Assembly: GCA_025266875.1 (NCBI GenBank)
Contig: JALLLT010000049.1
Span: 1-64,000 of the forward strand
Reading direction: 5' to 3'
From: Fennellomyces sp. T-0311
Taxonomy: Eukaryota > Mucoromycota > Mucoromycetes > Mucorales > Lichtheimiaceae
DNA: 64,000 bases
In this document: positions 1 to 11,269 of the stretch, in pieces
Numbering within the stretch: position 1 is the stretch's first letter
How the letters are laid out: every line of letters starts with the position of its first letter
Made by a program: the position numbers and the translations under genes
Notes under the pieces: model-generated
Databases searched by the model: none
What the model was told of the DNA's origin: nothing
What the model saw: the letters and a program-made list of their open reading frames with translations, nothing else

Positions 1-2
1 GT

Positions 3-78
3 GGTTAATCATAAGCTTTTTAACCACTTGAGTTACTAAAAATGGTAGTACAAGTGGTTAAAAAGCTTATGTTTAACC
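3..78. repeat. 28-bp inverted repeat (hairpin) at the end of the MULE region
   Basis: Bases 3-30 and 51-78 are reverse complements with one mismatch; the inner 20 bases are perfect and the loop is 20 bases. It lies 12 bases past the stop codon of the MULE C-terminal exon, so it could be a subterminal or terminal structure of that transposon. No matching second copy was found on the far side of the MULE, near 3.7-4.2 kb, so its role as a terminal repeat is unproven. Confidence 0.75.
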
Positions 79-89
79 GTTTCAAAAAA

Positions 90-3000
90 TCATTCACCAA
101 AATTCACCAAAATTATTTGCAGTGGTGTTTTCAATTCTAAAATTGCGTTCCGAAGATCAAACTGGAAGTACGTGGTGAGGATACCTCCACCTCGATCGTC
201 TAGAAGTAGCTGGATCACATCGGCTGGATCACCAAAAGCACCACGCGAGGCCTGTACATATGTCTTATCTGCCCAACAGAAATCACGTGCGGCATGTATA
301 GGCGTAGTAAAGTCGTTTTGGGTTACTGCATCCCACATGTCGGCAAACAGATTGCTTCGCTGGTCACCTCCAATCCTTAGCGGCTGAGGGATGTACGGCA
401 TCACAGCTCGCAAAAGCACATGGAGTACACAATCGATAAAGCAAGCATTCTGGGAATTTGGGACAACATTCAGGGGATAGTTTTTGTCCTTGACACTACA
501 AGAGCAGCATACAGCCAATGGTGATTGGAAAATGTATGTCTTATTAGTCAGTACAACATATTTCTTCACAATCACTTACAGATTTTTTTTCACGATATAA
601 TCGTGCTTTGCTTCTTGGTAGTAGCTGTTTTGAGTTGCTGAATGCCTCTGGGCCCGAAGATCGCGCGCACTACTAGAGGCTTCCTGCCTTAATCTTTCTT
701 CACCTAGATATTTTTTTTTTAGAAATTTATGTTTCACCACTTGTCAATGTAGTATATATACCATTCTCATCTCCCTCTTCAAGTTCCTTTTTCTCTGCCA
801 ACAAGCGTTCGATCTCACCATTAGGCTTGATGATTGCTTGCCGTTTAGATTCCGGTCCTTCATAAAACGTAAGTGGAGAAAGTGGATGAATTAGTTAGTC
901 TCTACATACGTATAATCTTCGCATTATAATGTACTGATGTGAACTACCTTTCCCATTTTCTTCACGGTTTCTCTTTCGCAGTATCAATTCTGGTACTTGA
1001 ACTGAAGAATTCAAGGGCAGTGGAGCCATCTTTTTTTGCTCGTGCTGTGACGGGATCCTGGATCCAACTACATTTGGGCGTCGTCCTCTTGAATTGATGT
1101 GAGCTGGGACCGATATCTGCTCTATCGGGACGACATGAAAGTTGTTTGCTGCTGCTGCGATATATTCTATAAATTTCAATTTTTGCTGGTCATCAGGACA
1201 GCGAGCATATGCCATCTCAATGTCTGATAGCAGCATCTCTCGAAATCGCTTATCGACCGACTGTGCTGTACGAGGTATCGTAAAGCAATGAAACGGTTCT
1301 ATAATTAAGTGTATTCAGTAAGTATTTTCTGGAAATGCGATGAAGTTGTTGCAGTAACTATGAGCAGTAATTACAAGTTAAACATACCGCGTTGACACGT
1401 TGTATCCAAATACCAGCGGTTGTCAATGGTGGCTGGATCGATAATTATCTCAGTGTCGCTACTGTTCTGTAAAATTTGATGATAGCAAGGTAGGTGGTAG
1501 TTGATCCGTGTCGCGCAGTTGCAAGGGCTATCGTCACCAATGACTTCATCTTCTACTGTTGCTTTCCTTGCTTTGCTGATCTCGTTTCGTATGCGTCTGA
1601 TAGCAAAGTGGCCAATCGCATGCTCTAAAGGCTTTAGAATATTGGCCACTTCGCTATCTATTGCCGTTTTCGTTGCATTTTTATGGATGAGCTTTTTATA
1701 GCGTTCCTCGGACTCTTCCTTATCTCTCGCCAGTTCCTATTGATGTGCGTATTTAGACTAAGCCAATCTTCGGACGTATAAAGTATGTATTTACCTTCTC
1801 CTCCAAAAAGGTATGAATATAGCCTATAATAGTATAGAGCTTTCCGGGCTTTTGTATAATCTCTTTAACAACGGCGTGAGTTCCTTCGACGCGCTGGGTT
1901 GATCTGACACCGAGGTTAAAGCGATTTCCGGCAATATAGCCCGCCCACTCTTCCTCATCATCCTTGAGTAAACTTGATACGTTTTTATGAAGAAGTAAGT
2001 ACACATGTAATATAAATTCAGGAGCTCTTAGAGTTTTGCGTGATACATACCTTCCAAGGTAGCCATTCAAATAGTTTTCATTTGGCATTTGTTTGGTCGC
2101 CTCGTAGTACTTGCGTTTCGCTGTTTGAAAGCCAGCCAAGCTTCGCGCATACAGCATTCCACGCACAGCAGATACAAAGCTGTTCTTGGCGGTTTCGTCT
2201 ATGCCATTTGGTAGCTTTTTCTCGAAATTCATTTGCACATGCCATGAACACAGAGAACGAGGAACTGACGGGAAAACGCGCTTGAGAGCGGAACGGAGTG
2301 ATCGATCATTATCCGTGACAAATAGTCCCGGCATACATGGCTCTTTTGCTGCATCATAAATGACAGTTTTCAAGCAGTTCACCATCCAAGCGTAGGTATC
2401 CGTTTGTTCGTTGTTCACAAGCGCATAGCCGATAAGGAAACTGCGTAGGGAGTCAGTACTATCGTCAGTCGCCAAATTGTCGACACCGACAATTTGTACA
2501 AGTGGAACGCTGGATATGTTTGTCTTGTAGGTCGCATCGATAATTACGACTTCCGGAAATCGTTGAGCTTTGACGATTGAATCTTCATGAGCGACAAATA
2601 GCTGGCATAGCTCTCCTTCATCTGTCAGTTCATATCGATAGGCGTATCTTCCAGTTCTGAGTGATCTATCGATACTCGTGAACTGGTTGTCACGGTCCTT
2701 TTGAATGTTGGATATTTCCAGAACCTTCCGGATGTCCCGAGGGATCGTCGTCGTCGTAGGATCGTTGCCACGCTTAAGTCGTAACATTTGGGTAGGCATA
2801 ATCCCAAGAGATGATTGCTGCACAAACTCCATGGCATCCTCGCGAGTAATTCCTTGCTTTCTGACTTCAGAAAAAATGCGAGGGTCAGTGTGTGGTATCG
2901 CTCAATTGGAAAGCTTCAAATGACGAGACCAAAAATAAGATGATGATTTATTGAGGAAAACTGCTCTCTATTTATACTGTTGATGAGTTCGGGACGAAGA

Positions 3001-3748
3001 AGGCGAATGCTTTGTCTAATAAGCCTATGATCCATGTTATTGCCGACTTTCATATGATCTTGCCTTATAGATGAAGGAGCCGAAGAACATATGGAACCAA
3101 GTTAAAGGAGTTGCCTTACGATCGGTAAACCCGAATCAAGGTTGCACATAAGAGCAATGCAATGGTTGCACATAAGAGCAAATAAGGCAATCGATAACTG
3201 TACGGTTGTTGATGTCGTAATGACAGCGGATATAGCATAACGAAGGAAAAGCATGTAACCATGGAAGATAGTGTATGTCGGGAATACGACACAGTGCGGT
3301 CATCTTCGGTACGACAGGTATGCTGCAAATTGATCTTCGACGAGTTCATGACGAAAGTCCACTTGGCACAGCCCTTCCCCTTCGACATGTAAACAAGGTA
3401 TGGGCAACCAATGCGAACGGTTTTTGTTTCAGGTCTAGACTTTATGACACCGTTTGTACACTTGTAGTGCGTCATACATCCAACATTCTGGGCTTCGGTC
3501 GTGTTTGAGTTAATTGCCCCATTGCTCACAACTGGGGCGCTGTAGTTCTTGAAGCTGGATCTGTGTGGTCGGTACTCGCCACCCTGCTTACACTTGAAGT
3601 AGCAATATTGGGTACCTTTGCTTTTGGTTTCGCTTGATGCAATTACGACGCCTCCTTTGTATCCTTTAGCGCACAAATACTCATTGAGCTTCGCTCTCAG
3701 CTAGTCGCGAGTATCAGCGGTTTCGTTGTAGATGGCGTCGTGGTTCAT
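90..3748 (-). pseudogene. Mutator-like (MULE) transposase with SWIM finger and USP-like C-terminal domain, decayed
   Basis: A DDE transposase gene read on the minus strand. The ATG is at 3748-3746. A FAR1-like zinc DNA-binding region (GCPYLVYM...HTC) lies at about 3280-3690. The MULE catalytic core is at 1795-2886, with Asp in IDATYKTN, Asp in VTDNDRSL and Glu in VEGTHAVVK. Four further exons, 1388-1736, 948-1298, 762-857 and 580-703, and a last one at 90-495, join in frame through GT...AG introns. The 1388-1736 exon holds a SWIM finger, CxCx9CxH. The last exon has a Cys-box-like motif (NACFIDCVLHVLL) and a DPADVIQLLLD stretch resembling the N-terminal half of ubiquitin-specific proteases; no His box is seen before the TGA at 92-90. 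An in-frame TAG (3703-3701) follows codon 15, and the link between 2887 and about 3270 has stops and no clear splice pair. The element therefore looks dead, although its 3' exons are intact. Confidence 0.85.
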
Positions 3749-4190
3749 AGTCAATGCTACAATGCTATGTTAGTGCTTAATTCAAGTAAATGACAGATAC
3801 CACTATTTCATAATATAGGTGCACAACTCACGAATTGGGCGAAGGATTACGGTAATCAAGTTTGTAAGAGTTTCTTGATGAAAAGAAGCGGAAGAAGCAA
3901 AACACAACCAACGAAAAACTTTTTACTTAGTGTCAGCACCTAAATCATTGGGTATGTTCGATATTAATAATAACAAGTCTCATCCAGGTCCATTCATATA
4001 TCATTCTCGCAGTGTCTTTTATCAGTTCCTGAACACAGCTTGTAATTCGCGCACAGAAAAAGCCACTTATACTTTTTTTTTCAATTATTGCTAGCGCGCA
4101 CAGATAAGGCTCTGACACGCTAATTCTTTAGAGTACAGCTCAATTTTACTGTACAACTCAACTTCCACATTCCCAGTACTCCATTTCATT
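3749..4190. other. Upstream flank of the MULE, no gene
   Basis: AT-rich sequence with no supported coding frame. It includes one copy of the GCGCACAGA-type repeat at about 4046-4105. Confidence 0.5.
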
Positions 4191-4214
4191 TCTACATTGT
4201 GCGTCCTAATCAAG

Positions 4215-4265
4215 AAAAGGGTGGCCGTGTACGTACTGTAACAGCACATACACAGCCACCCTTTT
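4215..4265. repeat. Duplicated hairpin, copy 1
   Basis: Arms 4215-4234 and 4246-4265 are 20 bases each and pair at 18 positions, with two G-T type mismatches. The hairpin sits in a direct repeat of about 80 bases that recurs 157 bases downstream. Relative to copy 2, one stem pair changes from G-C to A-T on both sides. Confidence 0.8.
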
Positions 4266-4371
4266 GGTTTTTATGCAGGAGCAATTTTTTCTTGACGACG
4301 CCCTTTGCACATGACTCAACTTTGTCATTGCAAGTATTCGATTCCATTCTACATTGTGCGTCTTAATCAAG

Positions 4372-4422
4372 AAAAGGGTGGCCATGTACGTACTGTAACA
4401 GCACATACATAGCCACCCTTTT
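4372..4422. repeat. Duplicated hairpin, copy 2
   Basis: Arms 4372-4391 and 4403-4422 show the same stem as copy 1, with the same two C/T non-Watson-Crick positions and one compensatory pair change. The flanking sequence (acattgtgcgtc before, ggttttt after) is also duplicated. Confidence 0.8.
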
Positions 4423-5137
4423 GGTTTTTCAGATAGTAGGTCCTCACAAGGTGCGAATTTGCGGTTTTCTCTTTATGTGATGGCTTTCCGCGAAGCATCA
4501 TAATAAATATGCCAACGGTTGTTTTTCTTCAGTAACAAAGTGCCTGTATGACCAGGGCACTTGACAATCGCTATTGCTATGCTCTTTTTTTTTTCATTTA
4601 ATAAAGCTATTGTTGCACCAATTCACGCTATCTCTTCCGCTTTTGATCCTATTTTCATAGTGCTGCCAGAATACTGGCTAGGCACCGAAAAGTAATGTCT
4701 CTTCTCTCATGTTATGTGCGCACAGAAAAAAGCCACTCAGATTTTTTTTCAACTAATGCTGGCGCGCACAGAAAAGTAATGTCACGCCCTCTCTCATGTT
4801 CTGTGCGCACAGAATTGTGCTACTCCGCTTTTCTCTGATGTTTCACTCAATGTTTGTGCACAAGTGTACCAATATGCATGCTAAATGATGCGCACTAGCA
4901 ATAATTATACAGCCTGCTTAATTACGTAGCACACTTGATACTTTGCCTAAACAAGATATACTACAGTTTATAGAGAAACGTGGATGATGGCGATTTTTGC
5001 GCTCAAAGAAGCCTCTGACATATACTTCTGATTGGGTGTGCATTATAACGCCGCATGATCATACTAAAGTACCCGAATTTTTTCTGTGCGCAGACTGCCT
5101 TTTTTCTGTGCGCGGGGTATTTCTCTTCCGCTAGTCG

Positions 5138-5686
5138 TTGAGTTACGCAAAGACTAACGCGTTCTTAGCACTCTTGTACAAATGGAAACGCCGCGTCGAA
5201 GCGCTTTCTGGGGCAACTATCTCCATCTTGCCTAACCATTCCACCGCCCCACACGTCCTCAGACTGCGCTTGACGGGCACCCATCTTAACGCCATATCTG
5301 CTTTTCAAGCGTATAATACAATAGCAAGTCAAAAGGAGTATCCCGAGGTTTGTCAACTAATATATAATCTATAGCTCGATACATCGCGCAATGTTACCGG
5401 ACCGGTTTGGGTTACCCTACAACTGAATGGGCCTTGGATGTTAGATGGTGCACATGAACTGAAACGGCGATCGCCCAGGTTTCTGTCTAAAGACGGATTT
5501 ACAGCACCAGCTGACCTGCATGTCAGTGTGGGGTCGTTCGACACTAATCAGTACCGCACTCGCCAAGATTTGTGCCATGTTGTTCATACGCTTGTCAATG
5601 ATCCTAACTCATTAATATACTGCTCTCTCCGTCATACCTTTGAGCTAAAGTTGGACAAGTGCACACACGGTGGTGAGCCTATGTAA
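5138..5686 (+). other. Possible degenerate coding region, unrecognised
   Basis: Two adjacent open stretches, 5138-5374 and 5376-5686, encode normal-looking protein. The first has no ATG and a loosely KH-like pattern (LSGATISIL ... LTGTHLNAI); the second contains an ATG at 5438. They are separated by a stop, and no convincing intron joins them. The downstream part to 5850 has possible splice sites but no further recognisable sequence. A gene relic or an incomplete exon set are both possible. Confidence 0.3.
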
Positions 5687-6724
5687 ATTGCTTATTCGGT
5701 ACGTATTGCTGACTTGCTGGCAATAGTCATACGTATGGTCCCTACGAACTGGTATAACCCCGTCGCCACTATAACAGGTAAGTACACTTCAAGTTCACGC
5801 AAAGGAGAGCAGTGAACTAGCCTCTGTCATTATCTAGATGTATTCCGGAACACGCTGGTGGACCACCATTTTATTGTCAAGCGATATAGCATGGTATCAT
5901 ATCATGTGACCTTATTGCTTGTTTTGCTTCCACTTAGTCATACTCTTATAGGACCATATGACCGTTTTCAAGGGTCCAAGTGTCCGTGGCATGTCAGAAC
6001 CACCATTGGATTTGGGTTTCGTGCCGGACTTTGGTCCTTTGCGAATCAGTTCAGTGATGGTTTCTGATTATGTACCGACGTTAACTGGACGTCGTAGCGT
6101 ACTTGTCGCGGGATTCGTAGTCGATCACTAAAAAACATCATCATTTCGGTACTGAAAAAAACACAACTATATTTCATGGTTACTTCTTGCGCTTGTCTTT
6201 GAAGCGGCGGCTGGGATGACTCAAATTTAGGAAATCAATGCGTGGAAGCGTACCGACTACGCTTCATAGAGGCAGACTAAACAGTTTCTAAGTAAACAGT
6301 TTTCATGCTCTCATGCTTACGATCAAATTTGGTGCATTGAAAGTACGTACTTTGTGAAATATAGTTATCTGCGGTTTATGACTTGCGCACAACGGTTATA
6401 TAATGCACACTTTATGGTGCATCTACTAGAAAAGCTAAAACAAACCTTTACATCACAAAGGTGTCTTGTAAATCACGTTTAAAGACCAAAGATTGCATTT
6501 ATTCCAAATAAACTTTTCGTCTGCCGCCAATTTTTTTTGGCACGAGCTATTGAGAGTGACTTATATAAACTCGGATATAGCAGTACGTCTTGCTCTCGAA
6601 CATATAAAAAATTTACATCAATGTTTTCGTTTAAAAATAAAGAGGCGAAGTATGTAAGCACAAGCATTAGATAGCAATAATCCTGATCACAACTCTGTTT
6701 AATAATGCAAGCACGGGAATCAGT
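5687..6724. other. Gene-free stretch
   Basis: No supported gene, repeat array or RNA seen. Small open frames here have no protein-like features. Confidence 0.4.
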
Positions 6725-7115
6725 ATGGATGACATGCATAAGGCTCTCGATGATACTGACATCATGGCGTTGGACGAGGAAGAAACCCTTATGTCCATGG
6801 AGTTAAAGAATGCAATGTCCACGTCAATGTTTTCCCCGTCAGCATTCCAACAACCAACCCCTCGACAACAGCCACCTCAACAATCGGCACCGACGCCTTC
6901 ACCAAAAGCAACGAAAGAAGGTCAAAAGGAGGACATACTCTTCTTCTGATGTCGAAGAAGTACTCACGAATCATTTCAAGTACGGGATAGCACCCGCAGC
7001 AGCTGGTGAACCGGTCAATATGCCAAGACGTACTGCCTGGAGGTTAGTCAAAACTTACAAGCCGTTTTTGCCGCCTCCACCTGCAGGACAACCTGCGCAT
7101 CGCCTGCACGAGTAA
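6725..7115 (+). pseudogene. Helix-turn-helix fragment with frameshift
   Basis: The ATG at 6725 opens an acidic, then Pro/Gln-rich N terminus. At about 6915-6925 the frame shifts by one, and the second frame continues to 7115 with basic residues followed by SSSDVEEVL ... PRRTAWRLVKTY, a helix-turn-helix pattern like the N-terminal DNA-binding part of fungal transposases. No catalytic domain follows; the sequence runs into the MITE-like element at 7230. Read as the broken 5' part of a transposase or regulator; the family is not identified. Confidence 0.4.
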
Positions 7116-7229
7116 TCTCTGCAACTCGTTTTGTTTCTCTCTATTTCTGTGTCTCTTTGTTCTGCCGTTACTTTTATATGCTTCCCTTTTTCTAATATAA
7201 AGGCTCCACTTTCATGTGTGGCGGGAACC

Positions 7230-7423
7230 AGCAGGCGCATAATTTTTTTTGGGCATAGCCGCCATGGCCGTTTCAAACATCTGCCAAGTGTTAAAATGCA
7301 GAGCCGCCTTAATGAAATTAACAACTGCCGCCATAATGTAAAAACCAGCTGCCGCCATAACGTGAAAGACATATGCCGCCAATCATGAGGCTTTGAGCCG
7401 CCAAAAAAAAATTATGACCTGCC
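7230..7423. mobile_element. MITE-like element with terminal inverted repeats and internal 24-bp repeats
   Basis: Imperfect inverted ends lie at about 7230-7256 (gcaggcgcataatttt...) and 7398-7423. Inside, GCCGCC recurs at 7303, 7327, 7351, 7375 and 7397, giving four diverged 24-base units. The right end abuts, without a gap, the truncated aspartic protease that starts at 7424, so insertion or rearrangement here probably removed the protease 5' half. Confidence 0.55.
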
Positions 7424-8431
7424 AAGTTTGGAATCATCTATGGAGGTGGCTCCGTAAATGGCACATATGCTACTGATACGATCACCATTGCTGGTGTCAG
7501 CGTTGAGAACCAGCAATTTGGGCTGGCATCAACAACAGCCGACATTTATACCGACCAAAGCGACCCTGCTGGGGTTCCAGCTTTAAACGGAATCCTGGGT
7601 CTTGGTTATCCTAAACTGACGGCGGCCCACAACGCTGGTGGACCAGACTACAATCCGTTTGTGTTCAATCTGGTTGAGCAGAAATTAATTAGCCAGCCGG
7701 TCTTTTCGATCTACATGAACAAACAAGCCGCAGAAGGCTGGGTGGGCGAAATCATCTTTGGTGGTGTCGACAACTCAAAGTTTACCGGGGAGCTGTTGTA
7801 TGTGCCTGTTGCAGTGGATACCCCAAAGCCGAATGATCAAGGCAAGCAGCCGCCACAAGAGTCCACCGATACATATATGTTTTGGACAGTGTATGGACAA
7901 GGAATTGCAGTAGAAACCTCACAAACCATCACTGAAATCATCGCATTTGATTCCGCAATTCCTTTCATAACCGATACTGGCTCAACGATAACATATCTCC
8001 CGAAAGATGTGGCGTACGAAGTGGCACTAGAACTTGTTGGCGAGAACAAGTTTCAACTGGACCAGGAAATTGGAGCATACACCTGCGATTGCAATGCAGG
8101 TATCTCTGGAACATCTCTGCAGCTCCAAATTTCTACGTCAAACGATGTGAGCAGTGACGCAGTATTGCTATCGGTACCTGTTTCCGAACTTTTAATTCCA
8201 CTCGACGCGTCGCCGTTTCAAGAGACAAGTCGCTGTGCTCTCGGAGTTGCTCCAGCAGCCAAGGAACATCCACAGTATTTAATTGGGGATGCTGTACTGC
8301 GTAGTGCCTATATGGTGTACGACATTGGTCAAAACCGAATCGGTTTTGCAGCCGCGCAAAATGTTCCCGGCAGCGTACAAATGGAAGCCAACGATGGTTC
8401 AAATGCACCCGGTGGTACTCCAGATTTGTAA
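7424..8431 (+). pseudogene. Pepsin-like aspartic protease, 5'-truncated
   Basis: An open frame of 335 codons covers the later part of the N-terminal lobe and the whole C-terminal lobe of a secreted pepsin-family (A1) protease. The flap-region YGGGSVNGTYA, the NGILGLGYP motif, the second catalytic motif ITDTGSTITYLP (Asp codon at 7973) and the C-terminal IGDAVLRSAYMVYD are present. The first DTGS Asp, the propeptide and the signal peptide are absent, and the frame begins exactly at the end of the MITE-like element. Pepsins need both Asp residues, so the product should be inactive. The reading frame itself is undamaged, suggesting recent truncation or an upstream portion elsewhere. Confidence 0.8.
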
Positions 8432-8905
8432 CTATGAGAGTGATACGTTTAGCTATCAAAATATCGGCAGCGAATTAGAGGACCCAGTCGACTGTAATAA
8501 ATATAGCTTCATGTTCAATGTAAAAGTAAATTATACATGTAGCATACAGAAGATTACAGCCTCCTTCATGAGTCAGTCTTTTAGGACTGTTACAAAGCCG
8601 ATAAGCATAAAATCGAATGTAAAATATGCTTTATTGATAAATGTGTAAGGCGACGAAGGGCCGTAGACATTGGTAATGATCATGCAGATTGAAGAGACTT
8701 TGGTGCAGCGATTTCGTTTTGGTGAAAGCTTTTGTTGTTTGGAATGTATGTGTCCGGACAAGAACTTGTAAAGTTTGGACACGTTTGGTTTTGTTGTTGG
8801 ATTCGACTTTGTGTCTGGATTCGTCTCGTCAGTTGTCTTGAACGAGGCGTGACTTTGGACTTGACGTGGATATTGGATTTGTTTTGGATATTTGTTTTCT
8901 TGTTT
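8432..8905. other. Gene-free stretch
   Basis: 3' flank of the protease fragment. No supported gene. Confidence 0.4.
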
Positions 8906-8995
8906 GGATATTGGATTTGATTTGGATATTGGATTTGATTTGGATATTGGATTTGATTTGGATATTGGATTTGATTTGGATGTTGGATTTGATTT
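8906..8995. repeat. Five 18-bp tandem repeats
   Basis: The unit GGATATTGGATTTGATTT is repeated at 8906, 8924, 8942, 8960 and 8978, the last with one change, flanked by degenerate copies from about 8870 to 9012. Because 18 is a multiple of 3, several frames stay open across it (for example NQIQYP repeats on the minus strand), which should not be taken as a gene by itself. Confidence 0.9.
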
Positions 8996-10598
8996 GGATT
9001 TGGATTTGGTTTGCCTTGAGATATTGTCTCAGGTTTTGTATTCGTTTTTCGTGATTGTAGCTCCACTTTTTGACTTTTTTTTGCTGCCTCCATGCTCTCC
9101 AATCTGCTAGATTCATTAACGGCGTCCTGATCCTTCGTTGATGACGATGGTGCTCGTTCCTTGGCCTTATATGGATATGCAACTTGAATAGAATGATGAA
9201 TCGGTGTATGAGTGCAGTTGCTGTGATAGTAATCTATAGGCCGGATTAGCATATCTTCTTGCCATTTAAGGTAGTGTAATTCGTAGTTACCTTGAGTGGA
9301 TTCGATATTGAAAGTACCAGAATCCGGCTGATGGCTTGTTTGGCTTTGGATCGTAGCATTGCCCCGCCGCTTTTGCGAATGGTCGATAGGCCACACCGAT
9401 AAACCTTAGCTTCTGGTAGATCTGCTTGATTGCTTCGGTGATCGTATATTTCTGATAGCTCTGGATGGTCGCACGAGTCTTTCGGATCGTTGGATGACAA
9501 GTTGGATCGCTTTTTGACCTGGACCACAATGATCTTTCGCCCCCGATAGTGTGTTGCCTTCGCTTGCCTTGCTTCCCCCGGTTGTCCTTTCTGGTTTGCG
9601 CCGCCACGTTCGCTGAATGTGAGTGTAATCGACCGATGGCCCCCGCGCACCGATAGTCGGTAAGAGTGCTCTTCAGTACGCCATTGCAAAAGAGAGAATG
9701 CGGCCGCACCCTTTCAGTTTCAACTCGCGTTCTTGGTTTCCGTGAATTCCGAACCAATGGATCGTTGTATAATGTTTGAGTGAAATGTCATGGCAAAGAT
9801 GACTGCACGTAAACTCGTACGCCGATGTGGGTGCGAACGCCAAGTATGCGTTCGACTGCCTTGTCCCTTTCCCATGTTGATAGTTGTTATTGCGCCATGT
9901 CACCCAATGGTGTGTGTACGCTTGATCATGTTCCTCCCCAAGTGGATAAATGCCCGCCTCACAGCACCGGAATTTGATTGCTCGCCGGTTTTGATTGCAT
10001 ATGATGCCTGGATTTCGGTATTTGCCCATGTCGCCTTAATAAAGATGTTTGGTTGGATTGCCCCGCAAATGGATGTACCAGGAGGTATTGACACTGCCAC
10101 ATGCCGCTACCGTATGGATGCTTGATAGCCCTGGATCTCCCAAAGTGGATGGATAATAAAGCAGCCTTGTTGATGCGTCACTTTGACACCATAAGAATGG
10201 TCAACGAGCCGGTACTGCCCCGATGGATGTAATGGATGTGGTTCTTGACCCAGCGCCATATTGACACCGTAAGTGTGGTTGAGGCGTTCATGTCTCCAAA
10301 ATAGTTGGATAGCGAGACCGGTGATGTTCTCTGATGAATGTACGAGAATGATCCTTGAGTTGATCGCTCCCGAAGTGAATATGAGTAGCAAATACCTTGG
10401 GCCTAATCAGGGGCAGCCACCATACGAATGTTCAATGGCTCTGCGCGCCTACGGGGGACACGCTTGTTTCAGGCGGCGCACGCGCGCTTCACTATAATCC
10501 AGACATGAGTTTCGTTTTGCTTCCAATGACATTTGATTCATCACTTACCCGGGCTTGGGCAGCCAGCTCACCCCTCTTCTGGCCATACGGCCCCCTCC
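8996..10598. other. Repeat-like stretch without a recognisable gene
   Basis: Open frames occur on the minus strand (about 9246-9757, 9673-10029 and 10107-10391) but in different frames and without known domains. TTGACAC words at about 10089, 10173 and 10260 hint at diverged repeats of about 85 bases. Probably decayed repetitive DNA. Confidence 0.35.
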
Positions 10599-11266
10599 AG
10601 CGCCGACCATACGTGCACTGACACGCCACCGAGGGCCCTTTTCCGCAGCTGGATCTCCGAGACTTCTGCTTAGCGGAGAGGACAACCCACCGGTGCTACT
10701 CTGGTGTCCGTCAGGTAAGGCTTCAGAGGGAAGGACAGTGAACAGGCGCGACAGTCTCCCCGCAGCTGCTACGCAACTCTTGAGGGACGCCAACCCTTTT
10801 GTCGTCCGACTACTTGACGCGCTCAAATGCTCCGTGACAATGCTCGGCATGAGCAAAAAATACTTCTGCTGGTCAATGAACATTGTGGTTTATCCCAATG
10901 TCCATGACCGGATTCCAAAGTTCTACAAAGCTATTTACACCGGTTAGTTCACTGATGCACACTTGTCGGCTTTTTAAAACACGTACCTTTGATCACCATA
11001 GCTACGGGCGCCGAGCATTGTCACGGAGCATTTGAGTGCGTCAAGTAGTCGAACGACAAAAGGGTTTTCGTCCCTCAAGAGTTGCGTAGCAGCGTTGGGA
11101 AGACCGTCGCAAACCTGTTCACCGCCTCCCCTCCTCCACCTTACCTGACGGACACCAGAGTAGCGGTGGTGGGAGGCCCTCTCCGCTAAGCAGAAGACCC
11201 GAAGATCCAGCTGCAGAAAAGGGTACCCCCAGTGACGTGCTGGCCCAGTGCACGCATGATCGACGC
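10599..11266. repeat. Long inverted repeat (about 250-bp arms, 160-bp spacer)
   Basis: Bases 10599-10848 and 11010-11266 are near reverse complements with small indels. The innermost 75 bases of each arm differ at only a few positions, and the shared frame LLRD.NPFVVRLLDALK is kept with mostly synonymous changes. The arms begin at agcgccgaccat and end at tgctcggc. It resembles a foldback element or an inverted duplication of a coding fragment. Confidence 0.75.
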
Positions 11267-11269
11267 TGA

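Larger units (their letters stand above)
4045..5115. repeat. Scattered TGTGCGCACAGAA / TTCTGTGCGC repeats
   Basis: The word GCGCACAGA, or its complement, occurs at about 4047, 4095, 4726, 4764, 4804, 5084 and 5104. Around 4045-4105 and 4720-4780 it is part of a diverged repeat of about 60 bases. At 4799-4814 it forms a perfect 16-base palindrome, TTCTGTGCGCACAGAA. This looks like remains of a family of small inverted-repeat elements. The rest of 4430-5130 has no supported gene. Confidence 0.6.

Noticed and set aside
7303..7402. Regular 24-base units as a possible CRISPR-like array
   Set aside because: The spacing has no conserved repeat with unique spacers, and the genome is fungal. It is an internal repeat of a MITE-like element.
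8680..9396. Minus-strand frame of 238 codons with NQIQYP repeats
   Set aside because: Produced by the 18-base tandem repeat; flanking parts show no domain and there is no continuing gene.
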